Origin: Amycolatopsis mediterranei | GTDB taxonomy: Bacteria; Actinomycetota; Actinomycetes; Mycobacteriales; Pseudonocardiaceae | Direction of reading: 5' to 3' | Assembly (NCBI RefSeq): GCF_026017845.1 | Contig: NZ_CP100416.1 | Coordinates: 7,805,078 to 7,869,077, forward strand | Length of the DNA: 64,000 nt | Part shown: positions 19,046 to 27,279 of the stretch, one piece after another | Position numbering within the stretch: the stretch's first letter is position 1 | Layout of the letters: each line of letters opens with the position of its first letter | Position numbers and translations under genes: made by a program | The notes under the pieces: model-generated | The model's input: only the letters and a program-made list of their open reading frames with translations | Database searches by the model: none | Told to the model about the DNA's origin: nothing

Positions 19046-21055
19046 TCAGTCGGCCCGCTTGCCCTCGGCGAGGTTCTTCAGCATCGCGTTGTAGGCGTTC
19101 AGCTCTTCGTCGCCCGTCGCCGCTTCGCGCCGGTCACGCCGCTTCGCCTCGCGCTCGTCCTGACGCGACCACTGCACCAGCAACGCGATCAGCACGAGCA
19201 GCACCGGGACCTCGCCGGCGGCCCAGGCGATGCCGCCGCCGAGCCGCTGGTCGGCGAGCAGGTCGGTGACCCACGGCAGGTGCAGCTGGCTGTAGAAGGC
19301 CTGGCCGATCACGGTCTGCTTGCTCATCAGGATCACGCCGAAGAACGCGTGGAACGGCATCGCGGCGAACATCATGCCGAGCCGCCCGAGGTACGGGATC
19401 CGCCGCGGCGCCGGGTCGACGCCGATCACCGGCCAGTAGAAGACGTACCCGGCGAGCAGGAAGTGCCCGTTCATCGCCAGGTGCGCCCAGTGGTAGTTCA
19501 GGGCGGTGTCGAACAGGCCGGAGAAGTACAGCGCGTAGAACGAGCCGACGAACAGCAGCAGCGCGACCACCGGGTGGGTCAGGAACCGCGACACCGGCGA
19601 ATGCACGAAGGCGACGAGCCACTCGCGCGGCCCGGGCGGGGCGTCCCTGCCCGCGGCCGGCAGGGCGCGCAGCGCGAGCGTCACCGGGCCGCCGAGCACG
19701 AACAGCACCGGCGCCACCATCGACAGCAGCATGTGGTTGCCCATGTGCACGCTGAACATGGCGGGCGCGTACCGGCCGACACCCGACGACGTCGCGATCA
19801 GCAGCACCACGCAGCCGGCGATCCAGGCGACCGTGCGGCCCACCGGCCAGGTGTCGCCGCGGCGCAGCAGCCGGCGGACCCCGGCGAGGTACAGGCCGCC
19901 GAGGACGAGCGCGAAGGTGCCGTACACGAGGTCGAAGCGGGTGTCGAAGAGCAGCCGCCACACCGTCGGCGCGCCGTCGAGGTCGTAGCCGATCAGCAGC
20001 TCGGTGGTGGACGGCTGGGTGATCGCGTCCGCCGGCGGCGGCGTCCTGGCCAGCCCGGAAGCGATGCCGATGGTGACGAACATGATCAGGATCTCGACCG
20101 AGGCCAGGCGCAGCAGCTGGGCGCCGCCCTTGCCGTCGACGAGGTTCGCGACGCCCTTTTCGCGCTGCTGGTGGCCGAACACCCCGAGCAGCAGCAGTGC
20201 CACCGTCTTGGCCACGACGAGCAGGCCGTAGTCGGTGGTGAACAGGTCGTTCAGGCCGATCCGGACCAGCGCGTTGACCGCCCCGGAGAGCGCCATCACG
20301 ATCCAGCAGACCAGGGCCAGCTTGGAGAACCGCTGCGCGGCCAGGCTCAGGTGGCGCCCGCGCCGGTACCCCAGCGCCAGCAGGGCGACCAGGCCGCCGA
20401 CCCACAGCGCCGCCGCGACCAGGTGGAACAGCAGGCTGTTGGTGGCGACGTCGTGCGAGCCGCCGCTGGCGGAGTGCCCGGTGACGGCGACCGGGATCAG
20501 CCCGCCGACGGCGGCGAAGAACAGCACCGCCGTCCAGCCCCAGGACAGCGCGAGCCGGCAGCCGAGCGCGATGAGGACGGCGATCAGCGCCGTCCACAGC
20601 CACGCCTTCGGCTGTTCGATGGCGCCGACGAGGTCGAGCAGCGTCTGCGGGTCCAGGACGTCGCCGAAGGGCTTGCCGGCGGTGTCGGCGGCGGTGAAGG
20701 CGACCGAGAGCAGGGCCGCGGCGAACCACACCCAGGCGGCGATCCCGGCCACGCGCAGGGCGCCGTAGCCCTCGGGCCCGAGCGTCCCGGACTTCTGCGG
20801 CGGCACCAGGAAGGCGGCCAGCAGCAGCGACCCGACGCAGATCACCGACGCGGATTCGGACACCACGCGCATGACGGTGATGCCGTACTTGGTGACCAGC
20901 CCCGGGTCCGGCAGGCCGGCGATGGCGTAGCCGGCCCCGCCGGTGAGCGCGATCAAACCGATCGCGACCACGGCGGCCAGCAGGACCCCGACCACGAGCA
21001 GGGGCAGCACGCTGGCCCGGCGCTGGGTGGGGACGTCGGATTTCGTCGCGGACAC
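19046..21055 (-). CDS. CopD-CtaG fusion: copper import / cytochrome oxidase assembly protein
   Basis: A 669-residue polytopic membrane protein. The N-terminal half has about nine hydrophobic segments and a CopD-like core (GHSASGGSHDVATNSLLFHLVAAALWVGGLVALL). The C-terminal half is a CtaG-type caa3 oxidase assembly domain (FSVHMGNHMLLSMVAPVLFVLGG, HLAMNGHFLLAGYVFYWPVIGVDP), rich in conserved His residues. The tail is basic (WSRQDEREAKRRDRREA). Such fusions are standard in actinobacteria and are thought to move copper to cytochrome c oxidase. GTG at 21055 was chosen; the longer frame upstream is the shadow of the divergent phosphatase gene. The 147 bp between this stop and the ettA start hold no gene. 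Confidence 0.85.
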   Translation of the reverse strand: MSATKSDVPTQRRASVLPLLVVGVLLAAVVAIGLIALTGGAGYAIAGLPDPGLVTKYGITVMRVVSESASVICVGSLLLAAFLVPPQKSGTLGPEGYGALRVAGIAAWVWFAAALLSVAFTAADTAGKPFGDVLDPQTLLDLVGAIEQPKAWLWTALIAVLIALGCRLALSWGWTAVLFFAAVGGLIPVAVTGHSASGGSHDVATNSLLFHLVAAALWVGGLVALLALGYRRGRHLSLAAQRFSKLALVCWIVMALSGAVNALVRIGLNDLFTTDYGLLVVAKTVALLLLGVFGHQQREKGVANLVDGKGGAQLLRLASVEILIMFVTIGIASGLARTPPPADAITQPSTTELLIGYDLDGAPTVWRLLFDTRFDLVYGTFALVLGGLYLAGVRRLLRRGDTWPVGRTVAWIAGCVVLLIATSSGVGRYAPAMFSVHMGNHMLLSMVAPVLFVLGGPVTLALRALPAAGRDAPPGPREWLVAFVHSPVSRFLTHPVVALLLFVGSFYALYFSGLFDTALNYHWAHLAMNGHFLLAGYVFYWPVIGVDPAPRRIPYLGRLGMMFAAMPFHAFFGVILMSKQTVIGQAFYSQLHLPWVTDLLADQRLGGGIAWAAGEVPVLLVLIALLVQWSRQDEREAKRRDRREAATGDEELNAYNAMLKNLAEGKRAD

Positions 21056-21118
21056 GCCCCTGAGGGTATGCCCAGCCCCGGTCAGGCCCGTGTGACGGGC
21101 AGGATGAGGAGCGTGAAG

Positions 21119-21751
21119 ATGATCCTGCTGCGGCACGCCGAGTCGCTCGGCAACGTCGACGAGCTCGCCTACACGCGGATCCCCGACCACGCGCTGCCGC
21201 TGACCGCCAAGGGCGAGCGGGAAGCCCGCGCGGTGGCGCCGGAGATCGCGCGGCTGCTCGACGGCTCGCGGCCCGCGGTGTACGTCAGCCCGTACCTGCG
21301 CACCCGGGAGACGTTGCGGCTGCTGGACATCCAAACCTCGTGCGAACGGCTGGTCCAGGAGCCGCGGCTGCGCGAGCAGGACTGGGGCAACCTGCAGGAC
21401 CCGGCCGAGCAGGAGATCCAGAAGGCGCGGCGCCACGAGTTCGGGCACTTCTTCTACCGGCTGCCCTTCGGCGAGTCGGGCGCGGACGTCGACGACCGCG
21501 TCGCGGCGTTCCTCTCGGACCTGCGGATGCGCGAGGAAAGTCACCCGGAGACGGTCCTGATCGTCTCCCACGGGCTCACGCTGCGGCTGCTGTGCCGTCG
21601 CCTCTTCGGCTGGAGCATCGAGCTGTTCGAGTCCCTGTCCAACCCCGCGACCTGCGAATACCGCGTCCTCGAAGAGCAGGACGGCAAGTGGGCGCTGGAC
21701 CGCCCGTTCGCCCAGTGGCGGGACTCACCCGACGGGGAAACCCAGCTTTAG
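21119..21751 (+). CDS. Histidine phosphatase (phosphoglycerate mutase-like) family protein
   Basis: A 210-residue cytosolic protein. It starts MILLRHAESLGN, the RHG-type motif with the phosphorylated histidine, and has the second conserved histidine in LIVSHGLTLRLLCRRLFG. The middle reads VYVSPYLRTRETLRLL, the usual arginine-rich substrate loop. It belongs to the broad acid-phosphatase branch; substrate not readable. The ATG at 21119 sits seven bases after GAGGAG; the in-frame GTG at 21113 is too close to it. The 3' end overlaps the convergent histidine-kinase gene by 27 bp. Confidence 0.85.
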   Translation: MILLRHAESLGNVDELAYTRIPDHALPLTAKGEREARAVAPEIARLLDGSRPAVYVSPYLRTRETLRLLDIQTSCERLVQEPRLREQDWGNLQDPAEQEIQKARRHEFGHFFYRLPFGESGADVDDRVAAFLSDLRMREESHPETVLIVSHGLTLRLLCRRLFGWSIELFESLSNPATCEYRVLEEQDGKWALDRPFAQWRDSPDGETQL

Positions 21752-22897
21752 CGGCGCGGTCAGCACGACGCGGGTGCCGTGACCGGGCGCCGAATCGATG
21801 CGCGCAGCACCGTCGATCTCGGCCATCCGCGCGTGGATCGAGTTCTCGATGCCGAACCCGGCGCGGCGCGCGCCGAGGTCGAAGCCGGTGCCGTGATCGC
21901 GCACGGACACCGTGACGACGTCTTCGCGCTCTTCGAGGCACACCACGGCCTTCGCCGTTCTCGCGTGCTTCAAGGTGTTTCGGAGCGCCTCGCGGGTTGC
22001 GTCGTGAAGAGCGTTGACGACGGCTTCGGGGACGTCAGTGGGCTTCGCGAGCAGCACGAGGTCGACGCGGAGACCGTCGGCCGTCATCTCGACCGCCAGC
22101 GCGCCGAGGCGGTGTTCGAGCCCGCCGGGCTCGGCGGGCGCGTCGCCGTCGAGGCTCAGCCGCAGCCGCAGGGCGTGCGCGCGGGCGGTGCGGCGGACCT
22201 GGTCGAGGCTGCCTTGCGGGTCGAGCCGGTCCCCGGGCGCGGGCAGCGCGAGGGACTCCATCACCTGCAGGACGGTGTCGTGGACGTCGCGGCGGTGCCG
22301 TTCCCGTTCGGCGGCCCGGCCGCGCTGCTCGCCCAGCCCGAGCGCGAACCGCATCGACCCGGCGACGAGCAGCACGATGGCCAGCGCCGTCACGGCCGCC
22401 GCGACCAGGGCGAGCAGGATCCACGTCGCGGGCGCCGACGTGCCCGAGACCGCGGCCATGCCGTAGCGCAGGAGCAGCGCGCCGGCGATCGCGACCGCCC
22501 CGGCGGGCGCGCCGCGCAGCAGGGTCCAGACCATGACCGTGCCCATGATGTTCGGCCAGGTCAGGGCGAGCAGGCCGGGCGCGAACGCCGCCGTGGCCAG
22601 GCTCGTGACGAGCGTGTACGCGGTGTCGCCGGCCAGGACCGGCCGGATGCCGGTGGCGCGACGGAAGACCCAGGCCACCTCGAGGAGGTTGGGCACGACG
22701 AAGAAGGCCACGGTGAGCCAGAGCGCCGGAGCGGTGGGCGTCCCGGCGGACCAGATCGCCTGCAGGAACAGCGCCAGCCGGAATGCGACCGGTACCAGCA
22801 CCAGCCGCGGCACGGCGTCCCGCACGAGCGAAAGGCCGCCCCACCGCCCGCTCCCGCCGGCGAGCGCCCCCGCTCCGCCGAGTAGCACAACCCTCAC
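21725..22897 (-). CDS. Orphan sensor histidine kinase, NarL-partner type
   Basis: A 390-residue membrane kinase with about five or six hydrophobic segments (residues 28-180), then a short dimerisation helix with RERHRRDVHDTVLQVME (phospho-acceptor His206), an N-box around REALRNTLKHA (Asn307) and a G-box DHGTGFD (335-341). This is the HisKA_3/DesK-like arrangement that normally pairs with a LuxR-type response regulator, but none is adjacent on either side. GTG at 22897 has GGGGAGG six bases upstream. The signal sensed cannot be read; the multi-helix input domain suggests a membrane-related cue. Overlaps the convergent phosphatase by 27 bp. Confidence 0.8.
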   Translation of the reverse strand: MRVVLLGGAGALAGGSGRWGGLSLVRDAVPRLVLVPVAFRLALFLQAIWSAGTPTAPALWLTVAFFVVPNLLEVAWVFRRATGIRPVLAGDTAYTLVTSLATAAFAPGLLALTWPNIMGTVMVWTLLRGAPAGAVAIAGALLLRYGMAAVSGTSAPATWILLALVAAAVTALAIVLLVAGSMRFALGLGEQRGRAAERERHRRDVHDTVLQVMESLALPAPGDRLDPQGSLDQVRRTARAHALRLRLSLDGDAPAEPGGLEHRLGALAVEMTADGLRVDLVLLAKPTDVPEAVVNALHDATREALRNTLKHARTAKAVVCLEEREDVVTVSVRDHGTGFDLGARRAGFGIENSIHARMAEIDGAARIDSAPGHGTRVVLTAPLKLGFPVG

Positions 22898-23107
22898 GAC
22901 GTCCTCCCCGGACCAAGGCCCCTACCCTGATCAGCCGACCTGAAATGGAAACGTCGCCGTATTCATTTCAGTTTACGACGTGGCCAGCTTGCCCCGACCG
23001 GTTCGGCACTGTCAACGGTGCGCGGCGGGCGGCAATCGAAGAGACGTCCGGGTTTCTTCATGAGTCCGTGATGCGCCTCCCCGCCGGGATGCTTGCCCCG
23101 CCGTCGC

Positions 23108-24289
23108 TCAGCCGGCCGCCTGGCGCGCCTCTTCGCGCAGGCGTGCGCGCCGGGCGGCGACCGCCGCGGGCGGGATCAGCGCGGCCACCAGCGTGACGAA
23201 CAGGAACGCCACGCCGTAGCCCGCCGCTTGCGCGATGCCGCCGATGACCGGCGGCCCACCGAGGTACCCGGCGTAGGCGATGGCCGTGACGAAGCCGATT
23301 TCGCGCTCGCCGCCGGTGCCGTCGGCACGCTTCCCGGCGTCCCCGGCGAGGCTGAGCGTGAGCGGGAACGACGCGGCGAGCCCCGCGCCGGCGAGCGCGA
23401 AGCCGGCGTAGCCGACCGCGGCGACCGGCGTCACGGCGGTCGCGAGCAACCCGGCCGCGGCCAGCGCCGCGCCCGCGACGAGGCAGCGCGTCGGCCCGAA
23501 CCGCCGTTGCACCCACGGACCGGCCAGCCGGGTCAGCGTCATGGCCAGCTGGAACCCCGCGAAGGCCAGCGCCGCGGCGCCCGGGCCGACGCCGCGTTCG
23601 GCCGTCATGAGCAGCGCGGACCAGTCCCCCGCCGCGCCTTCGGCGATGGCCGAGCACAGCGCGACCGCAGCGAGCAGCCACAGCACCGGACGGCGGACCG
23701 GGGCCGCGCGCCACGGCGTCACGACGGGTTCGGCGGTGGGCTCGGGCCGGCTGCCCGGGACCGCGCGGATCACCGAGAGCAGCACGACGACCGCCACCAC
23801 GGCCGCCACGGCGAGGTGGCGCGCGGGAGACCAGCCGTGCCCGGCGGCGAGGCCGGCGGCCAGCGAGCCGGCCAGCGCGCCGAAGCTGAACCCGGCGTGG
23901 AACACCGGCAGGACCGGACGGCGGGACCGGCGTTCGACGGCCACCGCGGCGACGTTCATCGCGACATCGAGGATCCCGATGCTCCCGCCGATCACGAACA
24001 ACGCGGCGGCCAGCACGGCAACGCCCGGGGCGAAGCCGATCAGCACCAGCGCGGCGGCGGCCACCAGCGTGCTGCCCGCCACGGCCGCCCTGGCCCCGGC
24101 GCGTTCGACGACCCGGCCGGACACCGACGCGGTCAGGAGCATGCCGACGCTGGCCCCGAACAGCGCGAGCCCGAAAACGCCCGGTGAGGCGTGCACCTGC
24201 GCGGTCAGGGCCGGCGTGCGCGTCGCCCACGAGCCGACCGCGAGACCGTTGAGGGCGAACACGGTGAACACCGCGACCCGATCCCGCAT
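23108..24289 (-). CDS. MFS transporter, 12 TM
   Basis: A 393-residue major facilitator with about twelve hydrophobic helices. It begins MRDRVAVFTVFALNGLAVGSWATRTPAL, a start shared by FucP-like/YbjJ-like actinobacterial transporters, and carries the motif-A-like loop VSGRVVERAGARAAV between helices 2 and 3. Substrate unknown; members of this branch are usually annotated as sugar or drug transporters. ATG at 24289 is preceded by GGAAGGGGG. It is a single gene; the 210 bp between its stop and the kinase start hold nothing I can support. Confidence 0.75.
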   Translation of the reverse strand: MRDRVAVFTVFALNGLAVGSWATRTPALTAQVHASPGVFGLALFGASVGMLLTASVSGRVVERAGARAAVAGSTLVAAAALVLIGFAPGVAVLAAALFVIGGSIGILDVAMNVAAVAVERRSRRPVLPVFHAGFSFGALAGSLAAGLAAGHGWSPARHLAVAAVVAVVVLLSVIRAVPGSRPEPTAEPVVTPWRAAPVRRPVLWLLAAVALCSAIAEGAAGDWSALLMTAERGVGPGAAALAFAGFQLAMTLTRLAGPWVQRRFGPTRCLVAGAALAAAGLLATAVTPVAAVGYAGFALAGAGLAASFPLTLSLAGDAGKRADGTGGEREIGFVTAIAYAGYLGGPPVIGGIAQAAGYGVAFLFVTLVAALIPPAAVAARRARLREEARQAAG

Positions 24290-24493
24290 CCCGCCCCCTT
24301 CCTTGGCATGGCATGTAGCACCGGAACGCCCCCGCCACAAGACCGATTTGCGGACCTGTGGACAACCGCCGCGGCTCCGGCGACCTGTCCACAGAAACAA
24401 AATCGCGGGCTGACAACTCCCCACCCACCCGTCAATCTGGAATCACACGTCCACCGCGGCCCGCACGGCCGCGAATCCGAAGGGGAATCCACC

Positions 24494-24877
24494 ATGTCTT
24501 CGCGTCGTTTCCGCACCCGCCTGCCGCACCTGCTCATCCTGGCCGCCATCGGCCTGCTGACCAGCACCGGAGTGGCCCAAGCCGCTCCCGCGCAGCCGGA
24601 TCCGGCCTGCAAGAAGGGCGAATTCTGCCTGTGGCAGAACGACGGCTACGGCGGCACCGCGCAGCGATTCGACCTACGCACCGCGAATCCCGGGGAATGC
24701 ATTCCCCTCCCGGCGGGATTCGAGGGATCGTCGTTCGCGAATCTGATGAGCCGGGATGTCACGGTCTACCAGAGCGAGGAGTGCTCGACCGAAGGCGACT
24801 TCACCACCTACCCGGGTGGCGGCACGTTCGTGCCGGACGCCCCCTTCCTGGTCCGGGGCATCCAGATCTGGGAGTGA
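24494..24877 (+). CDS. Secreted peptidase inhibitor I36 family protein
   Basis: A 127-residue exported protein. The signal peptide has a basic start (MSSRRFRTR), a hydrophobic core (LLILAAIGLLTSTG) and an AQA cleavage site near residue 30. The mature part has CKKGEFCLWQNDGYGG, the four-cysteine beta-gamma-crystallin-like fold of the SMPI/I36 family, which inhibits metallo- or subtilisin-type proteases in streptomycetes. The Cys positions (mature C9, C16 and two later) support two disulfides. It stands alone, with a strong hairpin pair after the stop. Whether it inhibits a protease or binds something else is unknown. Confidence 0.8.
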   Translation: MSSRRFRTRLPHLLILAAIGLLTSTGVAQAAPAQPDPACKKGEFCLWQNDGYGGTAQRFDLRTANPGECIPLPAGFEGSSFANLMSRDVTVYQSEECSTEGDFTTYPGGGTFVPDAPFLVRGIQIWE

Positions 24878-24950
24878 CCACCGACCCGGGCCCGCGTCCG
24901 CCGCCCGCTCCAAGGGGGGAGCCGGCTCGCGGCGGCGGCCGGACCCGACC

Positions 24951-25016
24951 GGGGCCGCTTCCCCGACAGCGGCCCCACCCCGTGGGCGCGCCTCAGCGGC
25001 GGGGCGCGCCCACGGG
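24951..25016 (+). terminator. Tandem hairpins after the I36 gene
   Basis: First stem: GGGGCCGCT (24951-24959) with AGCGGCCCC (24968-24976), 8-base loop. Second stem: CCCGTGGGCGCGCC (24979-24992) with GGCGCGCCCACGGG (25003-25016), 10-base loop. Both are perfect and lie 74 bases after the stop. Confidence 0.7.
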
Positions 25017-25019
25017 CCC

Positions 25020-25510
25020 CGCCGTGGCCGCCCGGCGCCACGGTCACCGGCGCTCTTGCCCGGACCGGTCCGGGCAAGGGACCATACGAGCCGAGTTCGG
25101 CACGCGTCACCCGCTGTGGCCAGCCGTGAGTCACCACGGCACCGGCGTCCTCGGGCAGACCGGCCGTGGACAAGGCGCCACACGAGCCGAACCCCAGGCC
25201 GGGCTCAGCTCACCCCCGCCGTGGACACCCCGACAGCGGCGACACCATGCCTGGAGCGCTCCACGCATGCGAGCCGCACCTCCGGCTGGCGTCGATGCCC
25301 GCTGTGGCCACCCGGAAGCCCAGGGGTCGCCGGTGCCTTGCCTGGGGATCGGTCCGTGCAAGACACGAGCCGAGCCTGGCTCGCCCACCGCCCACCGTGG
25401 CACGCTTGCGAGCCACGCCCTTTGCGCAGCCCGGGCCGCGCAAGGGCGCCACACAGGCCGAACCCGGGATGGCCTCGGCTCATCGCCCGCCGTGACGGTG
25501 CCGCCACGGA
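25020..25510. repeat. Degenerate ~95-bp tandem repeat before the tRNA gene
   Basis: The words GCCGTGG / GCTGTGGCC recur near 25022, 25112, 25214, 25300, 25395 and 25490, and CACACGAGCCGA-type words recur near 25082, 25181, 25361 and 25448. Units are about 86-102 bp and strongly diverged. No gene is supported between 24878 and 25633; frames here are low-quality. Confidence 0.55.
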
Positions 25511-25633
25511 ACTCCGGAATTACGTCGAACGAGAACTGAAACGATTCGCCGGTGTCGAACGATCGAGAGATTGGTGACGACTAAGCTGCCGGTGCCGGGC
25601 GACCGGCACGATCGGCAGCAGCCGTCGGCGCGG

Positions 25634-25710
25634 GCCCTCGTAGCTCAGCTGGATAGAGCAAGAGCCTTCTAATCTCTAGGTCGCAGGTTCGAGTCCTGCC
25701 GGGGGCGCCA
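25634..25710 (+). tRNA. tRNA-Arg (anticodon TCT)
   Basis: A full cloverleaf can be drawn: acceptor GCCCTCG with CGGGGGC, D stem GCTC/GAGC, anticodon loop CTTCTAA giving anticodon TCT, T arm GCAGG-TTCGAGT-CCTGC, discriminator G and an encoded CCA at 25708-25710. It decodes AGA. The acceptor has one T-G wobble pair and the anticodon stem one closing mismatch. It separates the conserved left part from the accessory right part. Confidence 0.95.
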
Positions 25711-25719
25711 CCAGGGAAG

Positions 25720-25745
25720 ACGTCGTGCGCGGTCGCACACGACGT
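25720..25745 (+). terminator. Hairpin after tRNA-Arg
   Basis: ACGTCGTG (25720-25727) pairs with CACGACGT (25738-25745), starting ten bases after the CCA. The remainder of 25746-26054 shows no gene. Confidence 0.45.
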
Positions 25746-26054
25746 ACCCGGGACACGTGACCGGGCCCACATCGCAGCCCGCTTTTCGCGCCGTCACGCT
25801 CCCACTGTGGACGGTGACGGCTCATTTCCCCCGCGGCACCCACGGGTCCGGATGACCCATCGCGCGAGCAGCCAGGTGGCCCAACGATTCCGGGCCGAGT
25901 TCGTCTCGAGACAACCTTGTTACCCGAAGGCAAATCCACCGTTCGCGCTTCCCCGCAATCGGACGATCACGCCCAGCAATCACCCCGGGATCGAGCGGCA
26001 GAACAACACGATCGAGGGACACCTTTCCCCGACAAAGGAGGCGGAGACACCACC

Positions 26055-26336
26055 ATGGACCACAGCGAAGCCAGTGGACGGCATCGGCGCCGGCGCACCA
26101 ACAGCGTCACGCGCGCAGCCTTGGACGAAGCACGGCGCGCAGGGCTCGTCCAACGACACCTCACGAAGCTCCGGCACCTGACGGCCCTGCCGATCACTGT
26201 CCAACCCCCAGCGCCCGGCGACGCCCATCCCGCCACACCGGGAGCACCACAGCCAGAGGCAGCCGACCGCTTGCCGACGGACAGCCGGCAGCAACCCGTC
26301 GATCACACGGGATCGTCCACATCGGAGGCCGCCTGA
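26055..26336 (+). CDS. Small hypothetical protein
   Basis: A 93-residue protein, basic at the start (MDHSEASGRHRRRRTNSVTR) with one amphipathic helix (AALDEARRAGLVQRHLTKLRHL) and a Pro-rich, disordered second half. An AAAGGAGG lies 13 bases before the ATG with GGAG closer in. No family is recognised. It is the first possible gene after the tRNA. Coding status is uncertain. Confidence 0.4.
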   Translation: MDHSEASGRHRRRRTNSVTRAALDEARRAGLVQRHLTKLRHLTALPITVQPPAPGDAHPATPGAPQPEAADRLPTDSRQQPVDHTGSSTSEAA

Positions 26337-27030
26337 GCCATTGGCCGGCCGAGGAGTGCCTACCCGCGACAGCCGGTTCCGGCGGGTGCGCTGATTCCAC
26401 TGTGGCGCCTGCGGTCGACGTCCGGAGTGCTGCCGTCGAGTTCTCCTGTGAGGCAAGGACTTCGTCTTGAGCAACACACCGGACCTCGGTCCTTTCCCGC
26501 AGCGGAAGCATCCCGGCGCCGGGCATCCTCGCCCGCACCCTGGGAGGGCCCGGCGAGGAGGCCGCGAACGCCCGGCACGTTGTCGGCGAGATTTTCTCCG
26601 AATACTTACCCGATACCCTGCCCGCGGTGAGCACCGCGGCGGCACACCCGACCGAGCCTCGAGGCTGCAGCGGAATACCCGGCGGCTCCGGCACAGACAG
26701 CAGTGGCTGGTTGCGGCTACTGCCGCGGCTGCAACACGACAAGGTGGCGGCCGCCATGGCTGCGGCGCGGCTGGGCTGCACTGACTCGGCTGCGCGGCGC
26801 GGCGTGACCGCGGCGGCGCGACCGCGGCGCGGCGCAACTACAACGCGGCACAGCTGGGCTCCGGCTGCGCACCCGGCCGACAAGTGCGGCCGCAGCGGCA
26901 TCCCGGCCCGCAATCAAGGCTGCACCGGCTCCCAGGCGCCGCATGTCGACAAGTCGGCACCAGCCATGACCGGGCGCGAACCTGGCGGAAATCGTCGCCG
27001 TGGACGCCCGAAGGTCGAACAACGGCCGGG
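26337..27030. other. 694-bp stretch without a supported gene
   Basis: Low-complexity GC-rich DNA. One plus-strand frame about 26516-26635 reads like a protein piece (ILARTLGGPGEEAANARHVV, then GEIFSEYLPDTLPAV) but has no start signal and soon becomes Ala/Arg-rich. Probably decayed sequence. Confidence 0.5.
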
Positions 27031-27165
27031 CTACCCCAGGCTCGACATCTCCTCGCGGACTTCGGCGAACGTCGATTCGCGTTGTGCCTCCGGGGTTTCA
27101 CGCAGGTCGAGCGCCGTGATCTCGAACCGCGGCACCTCGGTGAGGACGCGCCGGCGCGTCCTCAC
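27031..27165 (-). pseudogene. Possible remnant of an NRPS condensation domain
   Basis: On the minus strand a 44-codon frame ends at the TAG at 27031 and reads VLTEVPRFEITALDLRETPE, then AQRESTFAEVREEMSSLG. This resembles the segment of condensation domains in which VDLRxLPExEREAxLAxVREExS precedes the histidine-motif region. The frame is closed upstream by a stop at 27187 and has no ribosome binding site, so it can only be a fragment. The identification is by eye from a short stretch; another helical protein tail is possible. Confidence 0.35.
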
Positions 27166-27166
27166 C
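27139..27166. terminator. Perfect 28-bp palindrome
   Basis: GGTGAGGACGCGCC is followed directly by GGCGCGTCCTCACC, with no loop bases. It lies 114 bases beyond the aminotransferase stop on that gene's downstream side. It could be a terminator stem or a dyad for a protein. Confidence 0.5.
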
Positions 27167-27209
27167 GACCACGGCGCACAACATTCCTACGCACCAGGTG
27201 CTGCCAGGT

Positions 27210-27274
27210 CCGAGCTGAGCACGCCCGGGTCCAGCCGCCTGCCTTCGAGTTCGAAGGAGGCGTGCTCAGCTCGG
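27210..27274 (-). terminator. Nested inverted repeat after the aminotransferase gene
   Basis: Outer 16-bp perfect arms CCGAGCTGAGCACGCC (27210-27225) and GGCGTGCTCAGCTCGG (27259-27274) enclose a second palindrome CCTTCGA-GT-TCGAAGG (27242-27257). It begins six bases after the aminotransferase stop, the right place for the operon's terminator. Confidence 0.7.
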
Positions 27275-27279
27275 CCCTC

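Noticed and set aside
25581..25772. Short minus-strand protein GRTRTCDLEIRRLLLYPAELRG
   Set aside because: It is the well-known false translation of a tRNA-Arg gene read backwards.
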